From NCBI RefSeq assembly GCF_038003525.1, contig NZ_JBBOPI010000001.1, positions 425,001-489,000 of the forward strand: a DNA stretch of 64,000 nucleotides, written 5' to 3'. Origin of the DNA: Solibacillus sp. FSL H8-0538. GTDB lineage: Bacteria; Bacillota; Bacilli; Bacillales_A; Planococcaceae. The notes under the pieces are model-generated. The model was not told where the DNA came from. It ran no database searches and was given only the letters and a program-made list of their open reading frames with translations. This document shows positions 25,338-33,043 of this stretch, one piece after another. The number at the start of each line of letters is the position of its first letter. Position 1 is the first letter of the stretch. The translations under genes and the position numbers were made by a program.

Positions 25338-25527
25338 TGTTAAAGAAATTATAAAATTTCGCATTGTAGATAATATTTTAATAAGTATATGTGACACCTA
25401 GGCGAAAGCGCCAGCCCCTCAAGGTTGCGGTCTGCCCTCTGGCGAAAGTTGTGGAGATTTTACTTTCACTTCGGGCTCGCAAGCAGCTTGTCGGGGCTAA
25501 GCAGGCGCTGTAGCACTTTTGTTCTTA
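25337..25527 (+). repeat. GC-rich dispersed repeat with AT-rich leader, full copy
   Basis: Starts ATTGTTAAAG, followed by AAATTATAAAATTTCGC, and contains GCGAAAGCGCCAGCCCC ... GTCGGGGCTAAGCAGGCGCT, an imperfect dyad that closes a long hairpin. Ends GCACTTTTGTTCTTA. The same arrangement recurs at 57750-57938, and truncated at 31030-31114. Such intergenic repeats are common in Bacillaceae; I cannot give a formal name. Confidence 0.8.
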
Positions 25528-25594
25528 GGAAGGAGTTAGTTAGAAATAATGAGTGTCTATTTAGAAATCCCAGAGACCTACTCATATTTCCCTA

Positions 25595-25654
25595 CAAAAA
25601 AACGATCCTAAATAGAAATGATATTCAAAAACGTATCACTTTTATTTAGAATCG
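25595..25654 (-). terminator. terminator of the ATP-grasp gene
   Basis: CGATCCTAAATAGAAATGAT (25603-25622) pairs with the 20-nt arm 25635-25654 with few mismatches; the minus strand then has seven T. Confidence 0.8.
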
Positions 25655-25669
25655 CATATTTCATTAAAA

Positions 25670-26713
25670 TCAAGCTGTTACATCCATGACTTCTCCGATA
25701 CAAGCTAAAATTTCTTCCGCTACGTTATGCGCGAGCTCGAGTTCAGATGTGAAGCCTACACATGAACAGTTCATTTCACCAAGAATGTACGTATCCTGAC
25801 CAAATGCATCTGTATCTAAAATGAAATCGGCTGTCCAAATCAAGGGCAAATCATAGCCACCTAATAAATCAGTAATTTCAGGAAGCTTAGCTAGGAAGCC
25901 ATCTACTAACACAGACCATTCTTCTGGCTTGTCATAGCGGTACTGTGCGCCAGAGAAAAGCGTTGCGCTGAAGGCATCCGCATCTTCTGCAGGCTTTTTA
26001 TGCACGACATTGATTGGCTTATCACGTAGCATGAATAAGCGAATTTCGCCTTCCTTAATGCGTGGCAGGAAAGGCATATCGACTAACATGCCGTTTGTAC
26101 CGACGATGTATTGTTCACAAAAGTCCATAAAAGCACCTAGCGCATGATATTCCACATGATTATCTTTCGCCTCTGTACATTTCACCTTAGCATCCAGCGG
26201 CACCTCAACAGCATCGGCGGCCAGCTCATCCACTAATTGAACGCGCCAAATGCCTTCACCTGTTGACCCACGATTTTGCTTTAATACACGTTCATTATTC
26301 ACTAATGATTTTGGGAATGTTGATTTGAATTCTTCAATTGTATAGTAGGCATACGTATCCTCAGGAACAAACGTCGTATGTCGTAATTTTACTAAAGCAT
26401 CTTTAGCACCGTAACCGATCATTGCATCGGGATGCGGCATGCCAATCACACCTTCATTACATAGCTCACGAAGCATTTCAAAATACTCGGCTTCATGTTT
26501 TAAATTCCCCGGATTAATGCGTGAAACATAAGCAACTGCATTTTCTTTTACATAATTAAAAATCGCATCACGTTTTTCGATGTCAAAAAAGATTACTTCT
26601 GCATCCTGCCCTCGTTGCTTCAAAGCATCAACCATGGGCATCGTATCTTTACGATGACCATCTAGACCTTTATCGCTACCACCTTGTACTTCAAAAAATA
26701 TGACTTTACTCAT
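25670..26713 (-). CDS. ATP-grasp family protein, Cj0069-like
   Basis: A 347-residue protein with ATP-grasp character: a central VLKQNRGSTGEGIWRV (ATP-binding loop, about 143-158), metal and nucleotide-binding residues in GEIRLFMLRDKPINVVHKK, and a closing LGEMNCSCVGFTSE (the N-x-S/C substrate end, about 314-327). It resembles the conserved Cj0069 family, whose reaction is unknown; ATP-grasp enzymes ligate a carboxylate to an amine or thiol. The start ATG 26713 has GAAAGGAG upstream. It is monocistronic and flanked by a GC-rich repeat. Confidence 0.7.
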   Translation of the reverse strand: MSKVIFFEVQGGSDKGLDGHRKDTMPMVDALKQRGQDAEVIFFDIEKRDAIFNYVKENAVAYVSRINPGNLKHEAEYFEMLRELCNEGVIGMPHPDAMIGYGAKDALVKLRHTTFVPEDTYAYYTIEEFKSTFPKSLVNNERVLKQNRGSTGEGIWRVQLVDELAADAVEVPLDAKVKCTEAKDNHVEYHALGAFMDFCEQYIVGTNGMLVDMPFLPRIKEGEIRLFMLRDKPINVVHKKPAEDADAFSATLFSGAQYRYDKPEEWSVLVDGFLAKLPEITDLLGGYDLPLIWTADFILDTDAFGQDTYILGEMNCSCVGFTSELELAHNVAEEILACIGEVMDVTA

Positions 26714-27290
26714 ATTATCTACTCCTTTCGAATTATGTATTACTAGTTCATCATAACTTGAAAATAGTAAAAGAAAATAGGTGGAATGTAAAGAATTTGT
26801 TGTGGGATTTCTATATTAATAAATAAATATGCTCGTTTAAAACATAGTATTCTAGTTGAAATTAATACAGCGATTAGTAAAAATCGGATATAGCTGTTGC
26901 TGTAATAAAAATACGTAGAATGTTGTTTTTGTTGCTGTCAAAAGACAAAATAAATACAAAAGAACATCTCAATAAACCCTTTATATTTCTAGGAAGAGGG
27001 GCAAAATACGGTATTCCAAATAGGTCGCTACTTCTATTGAATTTAGCCTAAAAAATATGCTAAAAATCAGCTAAAAATTAGTTCTAATTAATCAACGGAT
27101 AATAAAAATTTGCTTTGTTAATTTTATTGAGCCCTTCGGTGAAATTGTGTCTAAAAAAGCAAAATGAAAACGCAATATAAAGGTGGTCGTCATAACTGAA
27201 AATTAATGCTAGTTTTTTTGAGCGATTTCGGGAATAATGGCATATACGTGTTTTTCTGGCCTAAGAGGGGCTTTTTCAAGGAGGTACAAG
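26714..27290. other. AT-rich intergenic region, no gene seen
   Basis: 577 nt between divergent genes. It must hold promoters for the ATP-grasp gene and helD, but no sequence stands out. No repeat family member, no small frame with a convincing ribosome binding site. Confidence 0.5.
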
Positions 27291-29477
27291 ATGGAACAAA
27301 CAGTTTGGCAGCAGGAACAGCAACATTTAAAGGAAATTAGTGAAATGCTGGGTTTGCACATTGCAGCACTCAATCTACAACTAAAAAAACAAAAGGGCGA
27401 AATTGTAGAGGAACGGACAGCCGTTTCTTCTGAGTTCAATGACGTTTCGGGCGAGAGCGCGATTCAATTTTCACAAATGCTGCAAACGATGCAGCTCCGT
27501 GAACGCCAATATTTAAATGTTAGTGACCAACTTACAAAATCGGAAATTTTATATAAAAGCCCGTATTTCGGACGTATTGCAATTGACAACGAAGAATGCG
27601 AGCAGGAAAAGCTGTACATTGGGCTTTCTACGTTTCGTGATCCGGTGTCTGAGGATGTGCTCATTTATGATTGGCGCGCACCAATTTCAAGTCTTTTTTA
27701 TGAAAATAAAGTCGGACCGTCACGCTATCAAATTCCGGACGGGGAGTTTATTGAAGTGACGATTAAAGGACGTCGCCAGTACAAAATTAAGTATGACGAG
27801 CTGCTCCAACTATTTGATGCAGATATTTATATCGGAGATGAAGTGCTGCAGGGCTTGCTTGCGGATACAGCGAAGGAAAAAATGAAGTCCATTGTCGCAA
27901 CGATTCAAAGCGACCAAAACGCGGTCATCCGTTCATCGAACAAGGATAACTTAATTGTACTTGGCCCGCCCGGTAGTGGGAAAACGTCTGTGGCGATGCA
28001 GCGAATTGCGTTTCTACTATATGAATACCGTCAAACGATGAACGCCAAAAGCATCCTACTCATCTCGCCGTCGGATTTATTTAACGATTATATTTCGAAT
28101 GTTCTCCCGGAGCTTGGCGAGGAAAATGTGCAACATACGACGTATTACCGCCTGCTACGTGATATGAATTTAACGCGCTACCGTTGCGAAACGAATTATG
28201 AAAACATTGAGCGACTGCAAAATGCATCAGCTACAGAGCGTGAGCATTATGCATTTAAAGGATCACATCGTTACGTAAAGCAACTGCTTGCGTATATCGA
28301 CCATATTCAAAAACAAAATATGCCATTTTATAATTTAAAAATGGGTGAGGAAATGTTTGCTTCGGCGCGTCAGTTATCACAGTTGTTTTATGTGAAATTC
28401 AAAGGACTGGATATCGATTTTCGCTTGAAGAAAATTCGTTCAACACTACAGACACAGCTTGAAGAGCGCAAGAATAAAGAATTTACGACCCGCTTAAAAG
28501 AACTGCGCGCAGTGAATTCTTATATCGGTTCAGACGAAGAGCTTGAGCAGCAAGCAAATAGTGACATGAACAAGCGCTACGGAAAGCTTGCAGCGACGAT
28601 TGAGCAGCTTGGCTTTATTAATGTGCATAAAATGTATTTACAGTCATTAACATTCAAGGATGATAATTTATTTACACAGGAAATTCAAGCAGCAACGGCG
28701 GAGAACTTACAGCAAAAACGCCTGTACTATGAGGACTTGGCGCCAATTATGTATTTAACGGCCATGATCAAAGGCTTATATGTCAATAATGTTATCAAGC
28801 ACATTGTCATTGATGAAATTCAGGATTACTCGTACTTGCAGCTGCTGACGATCAAGGCGATACATCCGAAGGCACATTATTCTCTACTAGGTGACCGCAA
28901 TCAACTCGTACATCCGCAAATGAAGGACTCACTGACGGGTCCGTTGGCGAAGCACTTCAAAACCGTGGAACTGAATAAATCCTACCGTTCCACAAATGAA
29001 ATAACGGAATTTATGAGTGCGATTTTAAACAATACGGAAACGCTGTCGCTCGGAGTTGCAGGGGACAAGCCGCAAATTATTCAAACGACAAATCGTGCAC
29101 AAGTAATCCAGCGATTGGTCAAGCAGCACTACAAGGAGCAGGATAGTTTCGTACTCCTCTGCAAAAATAAAGCAGGATGCGAGCAGCTATACCGTGAGTT
29201 AAAGCCGGTTATAGATGCCGTTCAGCTCATTAATGCGGAGCAAAAAGTCTATATGAAGGGCATTTTAATTATGCCAGGCTATATGGCGAAAGGCTTTGAG
29301 TTTACGAGCGTCGTACTGGCGGATGCCAACGCAAAAACCTACAACGAAGAAATGGATGCGTATCTTTTATACACAATTGCTTCGCGCGCTACACGAAAAC
29401 TATTTCTATTAGTCGACGGGGAATGGCCAAAAATGATTCAACATATTCCAGTAGAGTTATTTGAACGGAAAGGGTAA
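27291..29477 (+). CDS. helD: RNA polymerase recycling motor HelD
   Basis: A 728-residue UvrD-like helicase-fold ATPase of the HelD class, which removes stalled RNA polymerase from DNA and releases it for reuse. The N-terminal about 75 residues are a coiled-coil arm that inserts into the polymerase secondary channel. The conserved PYFGRIAID...YIGLSTFRD stretch follows, then Walker A LGPPGSGKTS near 224 and motif II DEIQDYS near 508. Motif III LGDRNQ and the late ASRATRKLFLLVDG are also present. Start ATG 27291 follows AAGGAGG; the longer frame from 27237 lacks a site. It appears monocistronic. Confidence 0.92.
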   Translation: MEQTVWQQEQQHLKEISEMLGLHIAALNLQLKKQKGEIVEERTAVSSEFNDVSGESAIQFSQMLQTMQLRERQYLNVSDQLTKSEILYKSPYFGRIAIDNEECEQEKLYIGLSTFRDPVSEDVLIYDWRAPISSLFYENKVGPSRYQIPDGEFIEVTIKGRRQYKIKYDELLQLFDADIYIGDEVLQGLLADTAKEKMKSIVATIQSDQNAVIRSSNKDNLIVLGPPGSGKTSVAMQRIAFLLYEYRQTMNAKSILLISPSDLFNDYISNVLPELGEENVQHTTYYRLLRDMNLTRYRCETNYENIERLQNASATEREHYAFKGSHRYVKQLLAYIDHIQKQNMPFYNLKMGEEMFASARQLSQLFYVKFKGLDIDFRLKKIRSTLQTQLEERKNKEFTTRLKELRAVNSYIGSDEELEQQANSDMNKRYGKLAATIEQLGFINVHKMYLQSLTFKDDNLFTQEIQAATAENLQQKRLYYEDLAPIMYLTAMIKGLYVNNVIKHIVIDEIQDYSYLQLLTIKAIHPKAHYSLLGDRNQLVHPQMKDSLTGPLAKHFKTVELNKSYRSTNEITEFMSAILNNTETLSLGVAGDKPQIIQTTNRAQVIQRLVKQHYKEQDSFVLLCKNKAGCEQLYRELKPVIDAVQLINAEQKVYMKGILIMPGYMAKGFEFTSVVLADANAKTYNEEMDAYLLYTIASRATRKLFLLVDGEWPKMIQHIPVELFERKG

Positions 29478-29585
29478 CTAAACAAGGTTATGTATTCAGC
29501 GATAAGCTGTTGCATAGCCTTTTTAATTGTTAAGGAAGTATTAATATTTTTGTAGCGATGAAAGTATAAGTTTCTTAAACATATA

Positions 29586-29633
29586 ATAAAGCACATCATC
29601 TGGCCCTATTTTACGCGTGATAGTGTCATTCTT
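29586..29633 (+). repeat. dispersed palindromic repeat, copy 5 (degenerate)
   Basis: AAAGCACATCATCTGGCCC-TATTTTACGCGTGATAGTGTCATTCTT. Its left flank (29527-29580, TTGTTAAGG) resembles the AT-rich leader of the GC-rich repeat. Confidence 0.65.
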
Positions 29634-29820
29634 ATTAACGAGAGGGGGCACAGATCAGACAAGAATTTTCCTTTGTATGCAGCGCACTACAACCTCACGC
29701 TCTCGTGTCACTAAAATACTTTATAAAACGTTTATTAACTGGAATATCACTGACATATTGTATATATTACATGAAAGTGATAAAATTTTGAAAAATCCGA
29801 TAAAAGGGAAGAGATTAAAT

Positions 29821-30987
29821 ATGCAATATTCAGAGAGAATTTTAAATACACCGTCATCATTTATCCGGAATATTTTAAAGGTAACAGATGCAGAGGATGT
29901 TATTTCATTTGCAGGCGGTTTACCAAACCCAATTTCATTTCCAATCGATGCGTTAAAACAGTCAGTAAATCATGCGATTGAAGTAAGTGGGAGTAAATTA
30001 TTCCAGTATTCTACAACACAAGGCTACTTGCCATTACGTGAATATATTGCAGAAAAATATAATAAGAGGCAACCAGGTCTTGATTACAAACCTGAAGATG
30101 TATTTATCACAACGGGTTCACAACAAGCGCTTGAGTTAATGTCAAAGGTATTAATTAATAAAGATGACGGCATTATTATTGAAGAACCTGGCTATCTTGG
30201 TGCAATTCAAGCATTTACACTTAGCCAACCAACTTTCTATGGTGTAACACTTGAAGAGGAAGGTCTAAACTTAGAAGAACTTGAAAAGGCACTACAACAG
30301 CCAAACGTGAAGTTCATCTATACAGTACCGAACTTCCAAAACCCAACAGGCTTAACGTATTCTAAAGAACGCCGCGAGCAAATTTATGAAATCGTAAAAA
30401 AACACGATGTAATTTTATTCGAAGACGATCCGTACGGTGAATTACGTTTCACTGGTGAATCATTACCTTACATCGGTGCGGGCAAGCTAGAAAACAGTGT
30501 CGTACTTGGCTCATTCTCTAAAACGGTTACACCGGGTATGCGTCTTGGCTATATTTTAACAAAAAATCATGAGCTATTAGGGCATATTGAAACAGCAAAG
30601 CAAGCATCAGACTTACATACAAATATTTTTGCACAATATGTAATCCATGATTATTTAGCAAATAATGAATATGATGCACACGTGCAAAAAATTATCGCAT
30701 TATACAAAGAACAGTCAGATGCAATGTTAGCGGCAATGGACAAATACTTCCCAGCGCATGTAACCTACACAAAACCAGAGGGCGGTATGTTCATCTGGGC
30801 AACGATGGGGAACGGTGCGTCTGCACTTGAGAAATTCCACGAAGCAATGGAGCAAAAGGTAGCATTCGTACCAGGCGATCCATTCTATACTGACAAAAAA
30901 GGCGTTAGCACAATGCGCCTAAACTACACGAACGCAACGCCAGAAATTATCGAAGAGGGCATTAAGCGTTTAGGTAGCATCCTATAG
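29821..30987 (+). CDS. PLP-dependent class I/II aminotransferase (2-aminoadipate/aromatic type)
   Basis: A 388-residue fold-type I aminotransferase. The order SFAGGLPNP near 30, TTGSQQALELM near 100, NFQNPTGLTYS near 172, EDDPYGELRF near 202 (PLP-contacting Asp and Tyr) and SFSKTVTPGMRLGY near 232 (Schiff-base Lys) matches the LysN/ARO8-like family without the MocR helix-turn-helix. Substrates in this family include 2-aminoadipate, branched-chain and aromatic amino acids. The start is ATG 29821 with GGGAAGAG upstream; the in-frame extension to 29617 crosses a repeat and is rejected. It is monocistronic. Confidence 0.88.
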   Translation: MQYSERILNTPSSFIRNILKVTDAEDVISFAGGLPNPISFPIDALKQSVNHAIEVSGSKLFQYSTTQGYLPLREYIAEKYNKRQPGLDYKPEDVFITTGSQQALELMSKVLINKDDGIIIEEPGYLGAIQAFTLSQPTFYGVTLEEEGLNLEELEKALQQPNVKFIYTVPNFQNPTGLTYSKERREQIYEIVKKHDVILFEDDPYGELRFTGESLPYIGAGKLENSVVLGSFSKTVTPGMRLGYILTKNHELLGHIETAKQASDLHTNIFAQYVIHDYLANNEYDAHVQKIIALYKEQSDAMLAAMDKYFPAHVTYTKPEGGMFIWATMGNGASALEKFHEAMEQKVAFVPGDPFYTDKKGVSTMRLNYTNATPEIIEEGIKRLGSIL

Positions 30988-30999
30988 TTCAGAAATGAG

Positions 31000-31028
31000 C
31001 CTATCCTTTCGCGGGTAGGTTTTTTTTG
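31000..31028 (+). terminator. intrinsic terminator of the aminotransferase gene
   Basis: CCTATCC (31000-31006) pairs with GGGTAGG (31013-31019) allowing one G-U, then eight T. Confidence 0.8.
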
Positions 31029-31029
31029 G

Positions 31030-31114
31030 TTGTGAAGGAAATTATAAAATTTCCCCATGTGGATAATATTCAAATAAGTAAATGAAACGTCTAGTCGAAA
31101 GCGCCAACCCCTTT
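31030..31114 (+). repeat. GC-rich dispersed repeat, truncated copy
   Basis: The AT-rich leader (GAAGGAAATTATAAAATTTC and CATGTGGATAATATTCAAAT) and the first arm CGAAAGCGCCAACCCC are present, but the rest is missing. Confidence 0.75.
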
Positions 31115-31258
31115 AACATGATTGGAATAGCTATTAAAACAACTGTAGCGTGTAACAGCGCATTATTAACAAACAGATTCTTAAAATAGTAAATTTTTGA
31201 AACCTTTTTCCTCAAAATCCGTATACATTAGTACTAAAGATTGAAGGGAACGAAAATT

Positions 31259-31429
31259 ATGTTAGGGAAAATTATTAAATCACTTTTTAAAAGTAAATTC
31301 GGCCACCGCCGTTATTCATCATCAAGCAGTCATCGTCGCTATGCAAGCCATCATAATCACTACGGTCATAAGCACTATAAACGTAGCCATAAAAAAAGCT
31401 CGGGATCCTTTAGTTTTTTCAGTAGCTAA
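31259..31429 (+). CDS. small basic His/Ser/Tyr-rich protein
   Basis: A 56-residue product with an amphipathic start (MLGKIIKSLFKSKF) followed by a stretch made almost only of Ser, His, Tyr, Arg and Lys (from about residue 17 to 50), ending SGSFSFFSS. It has no signal peptide and no globular fold is expected. AGGGAACG upstream sets ATG 31259. Its TAA overlaps the ATG of the kinase gene (TAATG), so the two are translationally coupled. The density of Ser, Tyr and His beside a kinase makes it a candidate substrate or adaptor. This is inference; no family is recognised. Confidence 0.7.
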   Translation: MLGKIIKSLFKSKFGHRRYSSSSSHRRYASHHNHYGHKHYKRSHKKSSGSFSFFSS

Positions 31430-32214
31430 TGCATCGCTATTTTGAGAGGAAGTATGACGCATTAACAGCGCAATTTTTACTAGATTCAAATTATGAATTA
31501 ATTGAACAGCTCGGTATGGGCGGCTACGGTGTGGCCTATTTAGTAGAGCACAAAGAAACGAAAGTGCACTATGTATTGAAACGTTTGCGCCGTAAGCACC
31601 GAAAATCTGAGAAAAATAAAAAGAAGTTTTTTTTAGAAATTGAAATTTTACGTAAGCTACAACATGTACCAGTACCACAAGTCATTGAAGAAGGATTTAT
31701 TGCAGATGTGCCGTTTTATATCATGACCTATATACAAGGCGACACGTTTGAGCAACGGATTTTTCGTGACGGGGCGAAGTATTCTATTGTGGACTGTTTA
31801 AATATCATCGAGCAACTCATGCACATTGTGTCGGAAATCCATGCGCAACAAATTGTGCACCGAGATTTACGCATTCCGAATGTGATTATTCAGGGGCAGG
31901 AACTTGCTGTCATTGATTTTGGACTCGCAGTGGAATTACATCATGATGCGGACATGAAAATAAAAAACCCTAAGAAATTGCAAACACCCGCCAGTGATTT
32001 ATATTTTTTAGGCCATTTTCTATTGTTTTTATTGTATTCGGATTATGAAAGCACGGAGAGAAAAGAACGTAGCTGGCAGCAGGAGCTCGATCTCCCGCAA
32101 CAAGTAACTGCATTTCTGGAACGCCTGTTAACGATCCGTCCGCCGTTTCAAACGTTAGATGACGCTTTACAGGAACTTGCGTTGGTAAAAAAAGTGATTA
32201 AATCCGAAGTATAA
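31429..32214 (+). CDS. Hanks-type serine/threonine protein kinase, cytoplasmic
   Basis: A 261-residue protein that is one kinase domain without membrane anchor or PASTA repeats. Visible: glycine-rich loop GMGGYGVAYLV (about 29-39), VLKRL with the ATP-binding Lys near 53, catalytic loop HRDLRIPN near 143-150 (Arg in place of the usual Lys, Asn kept) and DFGLA near 163-167 for metal binding. The activation segment and C-lobe are short. All catalytic residues are present except the HRDLK Lys, so activity is likely but may be atypical. It is coupled to the upstream 56-aa basic protein and ends at a strong terminator. Confidence 0.85.
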   Translation: MHRYFERKYDALTAQFLLDSNYELIEQLGMGGYGVAYLVEHKETKVHYVLKRLRRKHRKSEKNKKKFFLEIEILRKLQHVPVPQVIEEGFIADVPFYIMTYIQGDTFEQRIFRDGAKYSIVDCLNIIEQLMHIVSEIHAQQIVHRDLRIPNVIIQGQELAVIDFGLAVELHHDADMKIKNPKKLQTPASDLYFLGHFLLFLLYSDYESTERKERSWQQELDLPQQVTAFLERLLTIRPPFQTLDDALQELALVKKVIKSEV

Positions 32215-32282
32215 AAGTGAGCGACTTAAAGGTAATTGAAATTATCGGCTCGTCTTCCAGTAAGAGCTTTAGTGAATAGTAT

Positions 32283-32330
32283 GGGCTGAGCCAAAAGTGG
32301 TAAATTCACTTTTGACACAGCCCTTTTTTA
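32283..32330 (+). terminator. intrinsic terminator of the peptide-kinase unit
   Basis: GGGCTG (32283-32288) with CAGCCC (32318-32323), and an inner CAAAAGTG (32292-32299) with CACTTTTG (32307-32314), then six T. Confidence 0.85.
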
Positions 32331-32332
32331 AT

Positions 32333-32523
32333 TTTGAAAGCGTTGAAGGAAAAGTATTCGTTTATGTCGCAGCCAAGGCCAATCCGTGCAACCTTACATT
32401 AAAAGAACTTGAAAAAAACTGACTCCACTTGGATTTTTCCGCTGTCACCGTTCGTATATTGTGAACTTAAAAAAGGTACGGGAAATCATTATAGTTAAGT
32501 ACTCCAAGGTCCGAGAAAAATAA
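32333..32523 (+). pseudogene. LytTR-family transcriptional regulator remnant
   Basis: The frame FESVEGKVFVYVAAK ... LTLKELEKN stops at a TGA near 32420. In another frame, FFRCHRSYIVNLKKVREI follows, ending at TAA 32521-32523. Joined, these two pieces are the C-terminal half of a LytTR DNA-binding domain (the FxxxHRSYIVN motif is diagnostic). The 5' part is missing and a frameshift lies near 32415-32440. Confidence 0.7.
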
Positions 32524-32583
32524 TCGATCTCTGCTATTTCAAATAAGCTAGCTGATTTAAAGGGGGATTGTAGGAATATAAAT

Positions 32584-32676
32584 AGTTTCATGTTATTTCC
32601 TGGGGAATACCGCGGAACACTCAGCGCAAATTACACAGAAATAACACGTATTTCCTACTATTCACCATGAAACTAC
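32584..32676. promoter_or_regulatory. long interrupted inverted repeat
   Basis: TAGTTTCATG at about 32583-32592 pairs with CATGAAACTA at 32666-32675, and further in, GTTATTTC (32592-32599) pairs with GAAATAAC (32638-32645). It lies about 60 nt upstream of the ABC remnant start and could be an old leader or operator. Confidence 0.45.
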
Positions 32677-32737
32677 TCTTTTCAATACGCCAATCTCCTA
32701 CATTAAGAGTAACCAATCACCTAAAGGAGGTTGGGAC

Positions 32738-33012
32738 ATGACAGCGGTAATTGATGTGCACAATTTAAAAATGACGTTCGGCAAGGAGGAAGCTTCGATC
32801 GCAGTTTTACCTGTGATGGTAGTATTCTCATCTGGCCCGTTAGCGCTCGCTTTATCCGAAACTTATCCCTCAGTTAAGGTGGCAGAATAGCTTCCGAGTG
32901 AACAGTTATTGTTACTGGCAGAGTAAGTCTAGGGCGTATTATTTTGCCTATAGCGATGATGTTTGTGTGGACGGTTGCCGCAGTCATTTATAAAAAAAGA
33001 ATGATGGAAAAA
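32738..33012 (+). pseudogene. ABC transporter remnant (ATPase start fused to permease fragments)
   Basis: After a perfect AAAGGAGG, the frame begins MTAVIDVHNLKMTFGKEE, the start of an ABC ATPase, then runs directly into hydrophobic sequence (IAVLPVMVVFSSGPLALAL) and stops at TAG 32888. A further hydrophobic piece in another frame (GRIILPIAMMFVWTVAAVIY) follows to about 33000. This looks like a large internal deletion that joined the ATPase start to the end of a permease, followed by decay. Together with the LytTR remnant it is a lost regulator-transporter locus. Confidence 0.6.
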
Positions 33013-33039
33013 AAGCTGCCCAAGTACTGTTGGGCAGCT
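33008..33039 (-). terminator. terminator of the two-component operon
   Basis: AGCTGCCCAA (33014-33023) pairs with TTGGGCAGCT (33030-33039); the minus strand follows with seven T. Confidence 0.9.
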
Positions 33040-33043
33040 CTTC

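Noticed and set aside
29617-29820. 68-codon N-terminal extension of the aminotransferase
   Set aside because: It runs through a dispersed repeat copy and lacks a ribosome binding site. ATG 29821 gives the family-typical start.
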